DNA of 56,829 nt from Halalkalibacter suaedae (GTDB lineage: Bacteria > Bacillota > Bacilli > Bacillales > Bacillaceae_D), in contig NZ_JAGKSQ010000014.1 of the NCBI RefSeq assembly GCF_017939705.1, forward strand, positions 1 to 56,829. Reading direction: 5' to 3'. Positions within the stretch are counted from its first letter, which is position 1, and each line of letters starts with the position of its first letter. The translations under genes and the position numbers were made by a program. Positions 29,701-37,938 of the stretch are shown piece after piece. Below the pieces are notes generated by a model, which was not told the origin of the DNA, ran no database searches, and saw only the letters and a list, made by a program, of their open reading frames with translations.

Positions 29701-30247
29701 CAATAATTCCCCCACGTACACTTACTTCACCTGGGGAGGAAACCATATCGACTCGTTGGAAACCCATTGTAATGACTTTTTCTAAAAACTGATCAATTGT
29801 ACCAATATCTAGGCCAATATCAAGTTTTAATTGATTTTCTCTCCATACGTCAATTGGAGGAAGCTGCCTTCTAATCCCGGCTAATGGAGCAATAATAATT
29901 CCCTTAAATGAATGGGTTAATTTATTTAAGATATCAATTCTTTGTGCTTTCATTTCTGGACTTGCTATCGCAATTTCCGCAGAAATCAGTTCATTTACTG
30001 GGTAAAGTAAAACTTGTTCATCATCAAGAAACCCAACTAAGTCCTCATATAATTTCTGTGCTTGATAAAGGTTATGGGTAATTACTAAAGTTGGTTTTCG
30101 TACGTCTAAATAGAGAGAAGAAATAAATAGCGTTCTTGCGGAGCCAGTTAACCCTGATACGAGCTGTTCTTTCATCCCAGCTTCAAGCGTTTCTGCTATT
30201 GCTCTTACTTCTTCATTCGAACGGAAATAATTTTGCAATCCTATCAT
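26720..30247 (-). CDS. mfd: Transcription-repair coupling factor Mfd
   Basis: Mfd removes stalled RNA polymerase from DNA lesions and recruits UvrA. The 1175-residue protein has the UvrB-like N-terminal modules, the polymerase-interacting domain (VGDLVVHTNHGIGKYLG, about 500) and a RecG-like helicase core. Helicase motifs include Walker A GDVGYGKTEVA, DEEQ (LLIVDEEQRFGV) and motif VI QIRGRVGRS. The C-terminal autoinhibitory domain is present. Length agrees with B. subtilis (1177). Confidence 0.98.
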   Translation of the reverse strand: MIGLQNYFRSNEEVRAIAETLEAGMKEQLVSGLTGSARTLFISSLYLDVRKPTLVITHNLYQAQKLYEDLVGFLDDEQVLLYPVNELISAEIAIASPEMKAQRIDILNKLTHSFKGIIIAPLAGIRRQLPPIDVWRENQLKLDIGLDIGTIDQFLEKVITMGFQRVDMVSSPGEVSVRGGIIDLYPLTESNPIRIELFDTEIDSIRTFQIDTQRSIEERKQVILGPANEIILHKEHYLQAEENLRAALSATLKKIKSSEIKEKLSQNVSFEISQLKQRTPFQGMYKYMSLYYEGEHSLLSYLPDDAVIMIDETSRVKEISDNLDKEEAEWNTALLEQGEIVHNVTMSVSVFEKLKQGQNPIIYLSLFLKHVTSTNPENIVSIACKSMQEFHGQLPLLQSEVKRWQKAGQAIVFLAGSNDRAKRLSIQLEEEGMDVRVVEDATTLQIGQIHIMVGALSSGFELSASKLVVITEEEVYAKKQVKRPQRKNKLSNAERIKSYSELKVGDLVVHTNHGIGKYLGVETLEINGLHKDYLNLRYAGNDKLYVPVEQIDQVQKYVGSEDKDPKIYALGGNDWKKVKKKVQSSVEDIADDLIKLYAEREASRGFAFSKDGFEQAEFESSFPYQETEDQIRAIEEIKVDMEKIRPMDRLLCGDVGYGKTEVAIRAAFKAIMDGKQVAILVPTTILAQQHFETISERFADHPINIGVLSRFRSKKEQTETLKGLKAGSVDLIVGTHRLLSKDVVFKDLALLIVDEEQRFGVTHKEKIKQLKTNIDVLTLTATPIPRTLHMSMLGVRDLSVIETPPENRFPVQTYVVEYNAALVREAIERELTRGGQVYFLYNRVDDIERMTEQLSMLVPDARISYAHGQMNERELETVMLEFLEGNSDVLVTTTIIETGVDIPNVNTLIIYNADKMGLSQLYQIRGRVGRSNRVAYAYFTYQRDKVLTEVAEKRLQAIKEFTELGSGFKIAMRDLSIRGAGNLLGAQQHGFIESVGFDLYSQMLKEAIEERKGDKPKEPVFQTELDVKIDAYIPESFIQDAKQKIEMYKRFKGAEAIDDLTDLRDEIFDRFGEYPKQVDFLLRLTTLKLLANEHRIERIVEAKDQIEIIVSPETTNEIDGAKLMEQVIKLGREVGLGSSDGKIKCTIKTKTLTDEQILERIEQFINAAIKAKSPN

Positions 30248-30354
30248 GCTTTTCCCCCTGTTAAGTCTACACCTAAAGTCTTAGAACCATATGTATGAGT
30301 TTACTCTCTTTTCTATTCTTGTTTAATATGCTAGAATCCTGCAATTGAAAAATG

Positions 30355-30403
30355 GGTTTATCCTAAAAGGTATCATTTATACCTTAACCCTTTAGGACAA
30401 ACC
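30355..30403. repeat. Imperfect inverted repeat in the mfd-fin gap
   Basis: GGTTT-(A)-TCCTAAA ... TTTAGGA-(C)-AAACC pair across the inner arm AGGTAT / ATACCT. It makes a long interrupted stem about 110 nt upstream of mfd. It has no T-run on either strand, so it is not an obvious terminator. Confidence 0.6.
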
Positions 30404-30414
30404 CCGAGTAATGA

Positions 30415-30492
30415 GCAATGTCGCTACATCTTTTAAAAGCCTTGAGAGGAGCGGGTTTCTCCTCTCAAGGCGAGTAGCGAACGGACCATTGC
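30415..30492. repeat. Long three-segment inverted repeat between fin and mfd
   Basis: Three nested arm pairs stack around one loop: GCAATG/CATTGC (30415-30420, 30487-30492), TCGCTAC/GTAGCGA (30421-30427, 30474-30480) and CCTTGAGAGGAG/CTCCTCTCAAGG (30440-30451, 30459-30470). The inner 12-bp stem works as the fin terminator. The outer arms are more than termination needs. Confidence 0.7.
30431..30470 (-). terminator. Terminator after fin
   Basis: A perfect 12-bp stem with loop CGGGTTT is followed on the minus strand by CTTTTAAAAG. It lies 64 nt past the fin stop codon and forms the core of a larger inverted repeat. Confidence 0.75.
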
Positions 30493-30533
30493 CAACCTCT
30501 AATTGGCTTTTCTAAATAGACCCTTTTCGTACA

Positions 30534-30761
30534 TTATTGAACCATTTTATCTAATTCGTGAAAATCTGGATTACGCATTAATGCCTCATGACAATCTTCA
30601 CAAATAGCACTAACATGAATATCACCGTCAGATGAATAAGTGACCATTTCTGTTCGTTCTGAACTAGTTAACTGATCAAACCCTAATGAGTTTGAATCTA
30701 AACTGTTTTCAATTGTCCCAAGTTCTGTTTGACAATGACGACATTTGTAATGGACCGCCAA
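30534..30761 (-). CDS. fin: Anti-sigma-F factor Fin
   Basis: Fin (formerly YabK) binds RNA polymerase in the forespore and helps switch from sigma-F to sigma-G. The 75-residue protein has two CxxC zinc knuckles: YKCRHCQTE near residues 5-13 and ICEDCHEA near 53-60. It sits between pth and mfd as in B. subtilis. A forespore-type promoter lies 35 nt upstream of the start. Confidence 0.93.
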   Translation of the reverse strand: MAVHYKCRHCQTELGTIENSLDSNSLGFDQLTSSERTEMVTYSSDGDIHVSAICEDCHEALMRNPDFHELDKMVQ

Positions 30762-30795
30762 CGGAAAGCCCCCTTTACTAGAAACTTAATATTTC

Positions 30796-30826
30796 TAGTA
30801 TGAACGGTAAGAAAGGGCTATATACA
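30796..30826 (-). promoter_or_regulatory. fin promoter, sigma-F/sigma-G type
   Basis: Minus-strand -35 TGTATA (30821-30826) and a perfect CATACTA -10 (30796-30802) with an 18-nt spacer. The -35 abuts the hairpin that follows pth. Confidence 0.78.
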
Positions 30827-30868
30827 AGGCCATTGAAAAAGGTGACAACATCCCTTTTCAATGGCCTT
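30826..30868 (-). terminator. Hairpin after pth, probable terminator
   Basis: A 14-bp stem with a one-base bulge (AAGGCCATTGAAAA on the left, TTTTCAATGGCCTT on the right) lies 66 nt past pth. The minus-strand 3' flank (GTATATAG) is not T-rich, so termination would be weak. Confidence 0.5.
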
Positions 30869-30933
30869 GCAGCAATAAGCAGAACCATTGCTACTTCAAT
30901 AATTATGCTATAAAGACGTGTTCTATAGAACAT

Positions 30934-31491
30934 TTAATTGAATTGATTCATAACCTCTAGAAATGGTTTTTCGGTCCATGCTTCTACTGCCTTAGATGCT
31001 TGCATAATTGACTCTGTTACATCTTCTCTTTGTTCAGGATGATATCGTCCTAAAACATAATTAACAATTGATATGCCTGGTTCTGGACGGTCAACCCCCA
31101 TACGAATACGCTTAAACTCCTGTGTACCGAAATGTTGAATAACAGACTTAATCCCGTTATGTCCACCAGCACTTCCTTTTTGACGTAAGCGGATTTTTCC
31201 AGTTGGCAGATCCATATCATCATAGATAATGACAACATCTTCAACAGTCATGCCGTAATAGTCCATTAATGGGCGAATTGATTCACCAGATAGATTCATG
31301 TAAGTGAGTGGCTTCAACAAGAAGAGCTTTTCTTGGTTGACTAGTCCAGTCCCGAAAACGCCTTTAAATTTTGATTGATTTAACTCAATATTGAATTGCT
31401 TCGCACAGTAATCAATACAATCAAAACCAATATTATGACGGGTACCTGCATATTTTTCTCCAGGATTTCCTAATCCGACTACTAATTTCAA
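30934..31491 (-). CDS. pth: Peptidyl-tRNA hydrolase
   Basis: Pth releases peptides from peptidyl-tRNA that drops off ribosomes. It has 185 residues, the usual length. The N-terminus MKLVVGLGNPGEKYAGTRHNIGF contains the catalytic His (about 20) and is family-typical in pieces (VVGLGNPG, GTRHNIGF). YDDMDLPTGKIRLR carries the catalytic Asp (about 93), and GSAGGHNGIKSV follows. It is preceded by ctc and its terminator. Confidence 0.97.
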   Translation of the reverse strand: MKLVVGLGNPGEKYAGTRHNIGFDCIDYCAKQFNIELNQSKFKGVFGTGLVNQEKLFLLKPLTYMNLSGESIRPLMDYYGMTVEDVVIIYDDMDLPTGKIRLRQKGSAGGHNGIKSVIQHFGTQEFKRIRMGVDRPEPGISIVNYVLGRYHPEQREDVTESIMQASKAVEAWTEKPFLEVMNQFN

Positions 31492-31534
31492 ACTGAACCT
31501 CTCCTAACTCCCTCGTCATTTAAGCCATTATAAA

Positions 31535-31575
31535 CAATAAGAGAGGTGTCTGAAGGGGAATACCTTCAGACACCT
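31535..31575 (-). terminator. Rho-independent terminator after ctc
   Basis: A perfect 13-bp stem AGGTGTCTGAAGG / CCTTCAGACACCT (arms 31544-31556 and 31563-31575) is followed on the minus strand by CTCTTATTGTTT. Confidence 0.85.
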
Positions 31576-31581
31576 TATTTC

Positions 31582-32205
31582 TTATTCTTCTTTTTCTGCT
31601 TCACCAACTACTTCTGGTTCAGCCTCATCTTCTGTTCCTTCAGGCTCTACTTCAGCAGCAGGCGCTTGAACAGTGACGATTGTCTCTTCATCTTCATTCG
31701 TAATTTGAACATTTACTTTTGATCGAATGTCAGCAATTTGAATCGAATCACCGATATTTAAATCAGATACATCAACTGAAATCTCTTCTGGAATATCTGA
31801 TGGTAAGCATTTCACTGCTACTTCATACATCAGATGTGAAACCATTCCACCTGCTTTTTCCCCTGGTGATTCACCAGTTAAATGAACAGGAACACTAGCA
31901 TCAATCTCAGATGTCATATCGACTTCAAAGAAGTCGATGTGCAAATACTCATTTTTAATTGGATCAATTTGTAGGTCATGGATCATAACTTGATGTTTTT
32001 TCTTACCTGAAACATCAAGTGAAAACAAACCATTTTTCCCTACTTCTCTTACTGTTTTTAGGAAGTCTACGCTCTCTACTGATACTGGTTGACTTTCTAT
32101 TTTATTACCGTACAACACGGCAGGAACATACCCTGATTTACGAATCTTTCTCGTTGCAGAACCCTTTAGATCTTCTCTTGGATTGGCTTTTAATACTGTT
32201 GCCAT
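31582..32205 (-). CDS. ctc: General stress protein Ctc / ribosomal protein bL25
   Basis: Ctc is the L25 family 5S rRNA-binding protein; in B. subtilis it is strongly induced by sigma-B. The 207-residue protein has the L25 domain (about 1-95) and the TL5/Ctc beta-domain (about 100-185). A very acidic tail (EPEGTEDEAEPEVVGEAEKEE in two overlapping pieces) ends it. The start ATG has GAGGTG upstream. A sigma-B-type promoter lies 42-67 nt upstream. Confidence 0.96.
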   Translation of the reverse strand: MATVLKANPREDLKGSATRKIRKSGYVPAVLYGNKIESQPVSVESVDFLKTVREVGKNGLFSLDVSGKKKHQVMIHDLQIDPIKNEYLHIDFFEVDMTSEIDASVPVHLTGESPGEKAGGMVSHLMYEVAVKCLPSDIPEEISVDVSDLNIGDSIQIADIRSKVNVQITNEDEETIVTVQAPAAEVEPEGTEDEAEPEVVGEAEKEE

Positions 32206-32246
32206 GATATCACCTCAACTAATTTTTAGATGTCTCTATATCATGT

Positions 32247-32272
32247 GTTCCCTTAAACAACATATTTCAAAC
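32247..32272 (-). promoter_or_regulatory. ctc promoter, sigma-B type
   Basis: Minus-strand -35 GTTTGA (32267-32272) and -10 GGGAAC (32247-32252) with a 14-nt spacer fit the sigma-B pattern GTTTAA-N14-GGGWAW. ctc is a known sigma-B gene in B. subtilis. Confidence 0.72.
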
Positions 32273-32294
32273 CATTTTTTTGTAATTAGCAATA

Positions 32295-33245
32295 TTAATC
32301 AAACAGGGTACTTACTGAAGCATGCTCATGAACACGAACAATAGCCTCTCCCATTAGAGCGGCAACAGAAAGTTCTGTTACCTTATCACTCTTTTTAGCT
32401 TCATCTAAAACAATTGAATTCGTGACAACTAACTCTTTAATTTTTGAATTATTAATACGTTCCATTGCCGGACCTGATAGAACAGGGTGTGTACAGCAAG
32501 CATATACTTCCTTAGCACCATGCTCCATAAGAGCATTAGCAGCAAGTGTAATCGTTCCAGCTGTATCAATAATATCATCAATGATAATCGCTGTTTTTCC
32601 TTCAATATTCCCAACGATATTCATTACTTCCGATACATTAGGCTTTGGACGACGCTTATCAATAATTGCAATTGGGGCTTTTAGACGATCAGCCATTTTA
32701 CGGGCACGAACAACTCCCCCATGATCCGGGGAAACGATAACAATGTCCTCTAAGTCTTTCGCTTGGAAATAATCAGCTAGGATTGGTACACCCATTAATT
32801 GGTCAACAGGAATATCAAAGAATCCTTGAATTTGTGTTGCGTGTAGGTCTAATGTCAACACTCTTGTTGCACCAGCTGTCTCAATTAAGTTCGCAACTAG
32901 CTTTGATGTAATTGGCTCACGAGCTCGTGCTTTACGATCTTGTCTTGCATAGCCGTAGTATGGCATAACAAGGTTAATTGTGCGTGCGGACGCTCGTTTT
33001 AATGCATCAATCATAATTAATAATTCCATTATATGCTCATTAGCTGGGGCAGATGTTGATTGGATTAAATAAACATCGCAACCACGAATACTTTCCTCAA
33101 TATTAATTTGGACTTCCCCGTCACTAAATCTAGTAACCGAGCAGTCTCCCATTGGGACACCAATATGTTCTGTGATTTCGTGTGCAAGCTTTGGATTTGA
33201 GTTTAATGTGAAAATTTTCAAACGCGGATCGCCGTATTTAGGCAT
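32295..33245 (-). CDS. prs: Ribose-phosphate pyrophosphokinase
   Basis: Prs makes PRPP from ribose-5-phosphate and ATP for nucleotide, His and Trp synthesis. The 316-residue protein has the class I features: [13 protein letters not shown] at the N-terminus, ATP region [14 protein letters not shown] near 100-113, catalytic [12 protein letters not shown] near 135-146 and the PRPP loop [11 protein letters not shown] near 223-233. It follows glmU by 29 nt, as in B. subtilis glmU-prs-ctc. Confidence 0.98.
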   Translation of the reverse strand: MPKYGDPRLKIFTLNSNPKLAHEITEHIGVPMGDCSVTRFSDGEVQINIEESIRGCDVYLIQSTSAPANEHIMELLIMIDALKRASARTINLVMPYYGYARQDRKARAREPITSKLVANLIETAGATRVLTLDLHATQIQGFFDIPVDQLMGVPILADYFQAKDLEDIVIVSPDHGGVVRARKMADRLKAPIAIIDKRRPKPNVSEVMNIVGNIEGKTAIIIDDIIDTAGTITLAANALMEHGAKEVYACCTHPVLSGPAMERINNSKIKELVVTNSIVLDEAKKSDKVTELSVAALMGEAIVRVHEHASVSTLFD

Positions 33246-33274
33246 TATTTTTTCCCTCCGAAAATGTCTTTTTT

Positions 33275-34639
33275 CTATGATTGGTTCTTTAAATAATCTG
33301 GTTTATTGGTTTGTCTAGATCTGGCAATTGAGAGGGAATCTCCTGGAACGTCATCAGTGATTGTAGAACCAGCTGCAACAAGTGCTTTCTTGCCAACCGT
33401 AACTGGTGCAATTAGGTTCGCATTACACCCGATGAACGCCCCATCTTCAATAATTGTTTTAAATTTATTTTTCCCATCATAGTTAACAGTCACTGCACCA
33501 CAGCTAAAGTTGACATCCTTGCCAACTGTCGCATCTCCAATATAACTTAGGTGCGATGCCTTGCTTCCTTGACCAAGTGTTGACTTTTTCACCTCGACAA
33601 AGTTGCCGATTCTGACGTCATCTGCAATAGCCGATTGTGGTCTAATATGAGCAAACGGACCAATATTGACATTTTTCCCGATCTCACTATCATGAACAAC
33701 AGATTGTCGAATCACCGTTTGATCACCAACAGAGCTATCCTTAATCTCTGTATTTGATCCAATTTCGCAGTTTGCCCCAATACTAACCTTCCCCTGTAAA
33801 CTCACTCCAGGATGAATAACAGTATCTTGACCAATCACCACTTCGGTCGAGATATATGTATGCTCGGGATCTACAATTGTCACCCCTTGACGCATCCAGT
33901 ACTCATTTATCCGTCGCTTCATTACTTTTTCAGCTTGAGCTAAAGCAACACGATCATTAACTCCAAGTGTTTCCTCAAAGTCAGCTGTTTGATAAGCTGC
34001 AATCGTTTCACCTTGTTTTTTTAGTATTTCTATAACATCAGGTAAATAGTACTCTCCTTGTGCATTATCATTTCCAACTTTCGTTAATGCTTCAAATAAT
34101 GCAGCATTGTCAAAGCAATACGTTCCTGTGTTAATTTCCTGCACAGATAACTCTTCCTCTGTCGCGTCTTTTTGCTCAACAATTCGTTCAACAAGCCCCT
34201 CTGCATTTCGAATAACCCTACCATAACCAGTTGGGTTTTCTGCATTTGCTGTTAAAACCGTTACTTTTGCCTTTTCTACATCATGTGTGGCTAGTAACTG
34301 ATTAAGCGTTTCAGCTGTTAGGAGCGGTGTATCCCCACAAAGCACAACCGTTGTTCCTTTCTTATCCTCGAGTAAACTTGCTGTCTGCATGACCGCATGA
34401 CCAGTACCTAGCTGTTCTCCCTGTACAACATAGGATAATTGATCACCTAACTGATTTTGGACGACTTCTGCTCCAAAACCGACAACTGCAATTTTCTCTT
34501 GAAATCCAATAGCCGAGACTTGATCAACGATATGTTGAACCATTGGCTTTCCACAAACAGGATGTAATACCTTATAAAGAGATGATTTCATCCGTGTTCC
34601 TTGGCCTGCCGCTAAAATAACCGCATAACGATTGCTCAT
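33275..34639 (-). CDS. glmU: Bifunctional UDP-GlcNAc pyrophosphorylase / GlcN-1-P acetyltransferase
   Basis: GlmU performs the last two steps to UDP-N-acetylglucosamine for peptidoglycan. The 454-residue protein has a Rossmann uridyltransferase domain (about 1-228, [11 protein letters not shown] near residues 10-20). A left-handed beta-helix acetyltransferase domain (about 250-450) contains hexapeptide repeats and the catalytic region [12 protein letters not shown]. It is the first gene of glmU-prs and has its own promoter. Confidence 0.98.
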   Translation of the reverse strand: MSNRYAVILAAGQGTRMKSSLYKVLHPVCGKPMVQHIVDQVSAIGFQEKIAVVGFGAEVVQNQLGDQLSYVVQGEQLGTGHAVMQTASLLEDKKGTTVVLCGDTPLLTAETLNQLLATHDVEKAKVTVLTANAENPTGYGRVIRNAEGLVERIVEQKDATEEELSVQEINTGTYCFDNAALFEALTKVGNDNAQGEYYLPDVIEILKKQGETIAAYQTADFEETLGVNDRVALAQAEKVMKRRINEYWMRQGVTIVDPEHTYISTEVVIGQDTVIHPGVSLQGKVSIGANCEIGSNTEIKDSSVGDQTVIRQSVVHDSEIGKNVNIGPFAHIRPQSAIADDVRIGNFVEVKKSTLGQGSKASHLSYIGDATVGKDVNFSCGAVTVNYDGKNKFKTIIEDGAFIGCNANLIAPVTVGKKALVAAGSTITDDVPGDSLSIARSRQTNKPDYLKNQS

Positions 34640-34672
34640 GGTTTCCCTCCAGATGTTCCATTTTCCCTTACG

Positions 34673-34701
34673 AATATACTCTAAAACACGTGCTATTTCA
34701 A
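34673..34701 (-). promoter_or_regulatory. glmU promoter (sigma-A)
   Basis: Minus-strand -35 TTGAAA (34696-34701) and -10 TATATT (34673-34678) with a 17-nt spacer lie 33 nt upstream of the glmU start. Confidence 0.68.
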
Positions 34702-34798
34702 GGATATATCAACATCCTTCACAATAATGATTATATTTCACCATTGAATACCAAGTATTTGATAGATCCTAGTAGACTTAATACTATATTAACACGTA

Positions 34799-34846
34799 GA
34801 AAAAGAGGATGTCGTTAAAGGTAGAGAGATAACCTTAGACATCCTC
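34799..34846 (-). terminator. Rho-independent terminator after spoVG
   Basis: Arms GAGGATGTC (34805-34813) and GACATCCTC (34838-34846), extended inward by imperfect pairing, are followed on the minus strand by TTTTTC. The core stem is identical to that of the ftsH terminator. Confidence 0.85.
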
Positions 34847-34890
34847 AATTATTTTCAAACATTCCATTCCAATTAAACAACTTCTAAAAA

Positions 34891-35196
<306 letters not shown>

Positions 35197-35223
35197 CTAA
35201 TAGAATGATTAATCATACCTATC

Positions 35224-35249
35224 ATTTCTCCAAAAAAATGGCTATTCCT
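35224..35249 (-). promoter_or_regulatory. spoVG promoter, sigma-H type with upstream AT-rich box
   Basis: Minus-strand AGGAATA (35243-35249), 14 nt, then GAAAT (35224-35228) has the same geometry as B. subtilis spoVG (AGGATTT, 14 nt, GAATT). A poly-A/T tract (35250-35290) upstream corresponds to the AT box that binds AbrB in B. subtilis. Confidence 0.75.
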
Positions 35250-35305
35250 TCTTTTTAACAAAAAAACTTTCAAACTTTTTACTTTTTTTATTAATTGGTC
35301 GTTTT

Positions 35306-35683
35306 TTAGCTATTCACTAATGCAATTACTTCAATTTCGACAAGAACATCCTTTGGAAGTCTAGCTACCTCTACACAAGAACGAGCCGGCTTATGTGTAT
35401 CAAAATATTCACCATAGACTTCATTAATTAACGGAAATTGATTCATGTCTTTAATGAATACCGTTGCCTTTACAACCGTCTCCAAAGATGCACCAGCTTC
35501 TTTGAGAACTGCCTTGAGGTTTTTAAATACTTGATGCGTTTGTTCTTGCACTGTGCCATCAACTAAGTCGCCTTCAGCCGTTAAAGGTATTTGCCCAGAA
35601 CTATAAAACAGATTATTTACTACAATCCCTTGTGAGTATGGTCCAATTGCATCAGGTGCACTTTTAGTATAAATTGTTTTCAT
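35306..35683 (-). CDS. ridA: RidA family 2-iminobutanoate/2-iminopropanoate deaminase (YabJ)
   Basis: RidA hydrolyses reactive enamine/imine intermediates from PLP enzymes. B. subtilis YabJ is co-transcribed with purR and was linked to adenine-mediated purine repression. The 125-residue protein has the YjgF signature: [20 protein letters not shown] region near 13-32 and the catalytic Arg segment [15 protein letters not shown] near 103-117. Its start overlaps the purR stop by 4 nt. Confidence 0.96.
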   Translation of the reverse strand: MKTIYTKSAPDAIGPYSQGIVVNNLFYSSGQIPLTAEGDLVDGTVQEQTHQVFKNLKAVLKEAGASLETVVKATVFIKDMNQFPLINEVYGEYFDTHKPARSCVEVARLPKDVLVEIEVIALVNS

Positions 35684-36531
35684 TCTAACCCCTCCACTTT
35701 TTCTGAATGTAATAACGAACGAACATTGCCAGGCTCTACTTTAATTGTTTTTTCACGAACATTTACCTCAGTTAGACGAGTTATTGATAAATAATCATCG
35801 ACAAGCCTTTCTTCAACACCGACTGATTCTACTAGTACACCAATGCCTACTAATTCTGCTTGAAATTCCTCTAGTAGGTCCATCATTCCACGAATCGTAC
35901 CTCCAGCCTTCATGAAGTCATCGACAATCAATACTCGTGACCCAGGTGCTAAACTCCGTCGAGCTAATGTCATTGTTTGGATCCGTTTGGATGATCCAGA
36001 CACATAATTAATACTAACCATCGACCCCTCAGTCACTAGATGATCGCGTCGAACGATACTAACCGGGACGTTAAGCTGTTGTCCAACCGCATAGGCTAAT
36101 GGAATTCCTTTTGTAGCAACCGTCATAACAGCATCAATCTTCTTATCTGCAAGAACAGAAGCAAATACTTGTCCAACCCGCTGAATAAACGTTGGATTTC
36201 CAAGTAAGTCCATCATATACAAATAGCCCCCTGGTAATATCCGTTCAGGGACAGCTAGCTCCTTGATCCAATCGTCGACATAGACTTGTACTTGTTCAGC
36301 GTTAATACGAGGAATATATTTCACTCCGCCGCTCGCACCTGAAATTGTTAATAAGGATCCATAGCCTTCTTCTTCAAAAATCTCTTTTACAATGACTAGG
36401 TCTTCACTAATTGAAGACTTTGCTGACTGGTACCGTTCTGAAAAATGCGTTAGTGATATGACTTGATGTGGATGTTGCAATAAAAAATAAGTCATATCAA
36501 CCAAACGCCCACTACGTTTTATCTTTTTCAT
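35680..36531 (-). CDS. purR: Purine operon repressor PurR
   Basis: PurR represses purine synthesis genes and is relieved by PRPP. The 283-residue protein has an N-terminal winged helix (about 1-75) and a PRT-fold domain. The PRPP-binding motif [13 protein letters not shown] lies near residues 200-212. It has the Bacillus PurR architecture. A PurBox-like inverted pair lies just upstream, consistent with the autoregulation known in B. subtilis. Confidence 0.96.
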   Translation of the reverse strand: MKKIKRSGRLVDMTYFLLQHPHQVISLTHFSERYQSAKSSISEDLVIVKEIFEEEGYGSLLTISGASGGVKYIPRINAEQVQVYVDDWIKELAVPERILPGGYLYMMDLLGNPTFIQRVGQVFASVLADKKIDAVMTVATKGIPLAYAVGQQLNVPVSIVRRDHLVTEGSMVSINYVSGSSKRIQTMTLARRSLAPGSRVLIVDDFMKAGGTIRGMMDLLEEFQAELVGIGVLVESVGVEERLVDDYLSITRLTEVNVREKTIKVEPGNVRSLLHSEKVEGLE

Positions 36532-36542
36532 GCTACCTCCAC

Positions 36543-36588
36543 AAAAACCGAATATTTTTTATTAACATAACATTTTTATCCGGTTTTT
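36543..36588 (-). promoter_or_regulatory. Inverted PurBox-like pair upstream of purR
   Basis: AAAAACCGAATA (36543-36554) faces TATCCGGTTTTT (36577-36588) across 22 nt. Each resembles the PurBox (AWWWCCGAACWWT), and the pair is divergent as PurR requires. It overlaps the end of ispE and lies 12-57 nt upstream of purR. Confidence 0.65.
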
Positions 36589-37459
36589 AGCAAGCATCTG
36601 TCGAACGAATTAGCCGAACCGCGTAAACATCATGACAAAAGCCTCTTAAACCGTTATATACACGGTGAAGTCTAGACTCATGCTCGACTAGACCAAAAAC
36701 AGTAGGTCCACTTCCACTCATTAAAACCCCATCAGCTCCAAAACGAATCATCTGTTCTTTAATATGTTTCACCTCAGGGTATAACCCAAGTGTCACATCT
36801 TCTAAAACATTATGGAGGTTATCGCATATCCCTCTGAAATCCTGTTGCTTAATCGACTCAATCATTTGCGTTGTCTTTGCATGTTCAACTTCATTGACTT
36901 TCAGACGCTTGTATATATCAGCTGTTGACACACCAATGGGTGGTTTTGCTAATATGACCCAGCATGGTGGTGGAGCTGGGATCGCCTGAATGATTTCTCC
37001 CCTACCTGTAGCTAATGCAGTCCCACCATATACACAAAATGAGACATCTGAACCAATTTCCGCCCCAAGGACAGCTAGCTCGTCCAAACTAAGACCTAGC
37101 TTCCAAAGTTGATTCAACCCCTTTAACGTCGCTGCAGCATCGCTACTTCCTCCAGCTAAGCCAGCTGCGACTGGTATATGCTTTGTAATGTAGATATGCA
37201 CACCTTTTTTAATACCGTACCTTTTTCTAAGTAAATCGGCTGCTTGATAAGCTAAATTTCGTTGATCACTCGGAACAAAGCCTGCAGACACATCTACGGT
37301 GATGCCGCTTTCTGTTTCGGTTAAATCAATTCGGTCAGCTAAATCAACTGTCGTCATAATCATTTCTACTTCGTGAAACCCATCTTCTCGCTTTCTGAGT
37401 GCATCAAGCGATAAATTAATTTTCGCAGGAGCTTTTACCGAACATTTCAATCTTGTCAC
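36587..37459 (-). CDS. ispE: 4-diphosphocytidyl-2-C-methyl-D-erythritol kinase
   Basis: IspE is the GHMP kinase of the MEP isoprenoid pathway. The 290-residue protein shows the first GHMP motif [13 protein letters not shown], the glycine-rich ATP motif [15 protein letters not shown] near residues 92-106 and the C-terminal [13 protein letters not shown]. It is between sspF and purR as in B. subtilis. Its 3' end carries part of a probable PurBox. Confidence 0.97.
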   Translation of the reverse strand: MTRLKCSVKAPAKINLSLDALRKREDGFHEVEMIMTTVDLADRIDLTETESGITVDVSAGFVPSDQRNLAYQAADLLRKRYGIKKGVHIYITKHIPVAAGLAGGSSDAAATLKGLNQLWKLGLSLDELAVLGAEIGSDVSFCVYGGTALATGRGEIIQAIPAPPPCWVILAKPPIGVSTADIYKRLKVNEVEHAKTTQMIESIKQQDFRGICDNLHNVLEDVTLGLYPEVKHIKEQMIRFGADGVLMSGSGPTVFGLVEHESRLHRVYNGLRGFCHDVYAVRLIRSTDAC

Positions 37460-37542
37460 CTTCTATAATCCATTTGCTTACGCTATTTTATCACTAGTCA
37501 TTCCAACATACCACAGCTAACCATTTTTTGTGCTAAATTATA

Positions 37543-37579
37543 TAAAAAAAGGGTGCCCCAAAATTGAGTCACACCCTTT
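37543..37579 (-). terminator. Rho-independent terminator after sspF
   Basis: Arms AAAGGGTG (37548-37555) and CACCCTTT (37572-37579) are followed on the minus strand by a run of seven T residues. Confidence 0.85.
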
Positions 37580-37616
37580 ACATAGTATCTACTGTAGACT
37601 AATTACTTTTTAAGCA

Positions 37617-37796
37617 TTACTTATTCCTCTCGGCAAGTTGTTGTTCGGCAATTTCAATGGCCCTTTTCACCATATTTCCAGCATCCCTCGCTCTGATACC
37701 GCCCCAACCTTCATTCTGAACAGTATCGTAGAAACCAAGTTCTTTTGCGAGTTCCTCTTTAAATTGGTCTGACATGACTCCACGACGTCTACTCAT
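37617..37796 (-). CDS. sspF: Alpha/beta-type small acid-soluble spore protein SspF
   Basis: This minor SASP-family DNA-binding protein of the forespore has 59 residues from the chosen ATG. The sequence is a clear Ssp[41 protein letters not shown] and [18 protein letters not shown] at 37796 is preferred (GGGAG 11 nt upstream) over an ATG six codons upstream without a ribosome-binding site. A sigma-G promoter precedes it. Confidence 0.94.
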   Translation of the reverse strand: MSRRRGVMSDQFKEELAKELGFYDTVQNEGWGGIRARDAGNMVKRAIEIAEQQLAERNK

Positions 37797-37870
37797 GTCT
37801 AAAACAACTCCCATTTCAGAAATATTGTTTCTTCGGCTGATCCGTATAAGTGAGAATCAAACCTTGCGTA

Positions 37871-37901
37871 TAGTATGATCTTTTTTGAACATAACTATGC
37901 C
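37871..37901 (-). promoter_or_regulatory. sspF promoter, sigma-G type
   Basis: Minus-strand -35 GGCATA (37896-37901) and perfect -10 CATACTA (37871-37877) with an 18-nt spacer. The -35 is inside one arm of the large hairpin that follows veg. Confidence 0.78.
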
Positions 37902-37938
37902 CCCCTAAAAGATTATTTTAGGGGGGCATAGTTATGTT
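37888..37938. repeat. 23-bp perfect inverted repeat between veg and sspF
   Basis: Two perfect 23-nt arms (37888-37910 and 37916-37938) with a 5-nt loop begin directly at the veg stop codon. Each arm contains six consecutive G or C (CCCCCC / GGGGGG). It is probably the veg terminator, although the minus-strand flank lacks a T-run. One arm holds the sspF -35. Confidence 0.9.

Noticed and set aside
30919-30932. Perfect 14-bp palindrome TGTTCTATAGAACA just after pth
   Set aside because: A single short palindrome without a recognisable regulator or partner site. It is not enough to call an operator.
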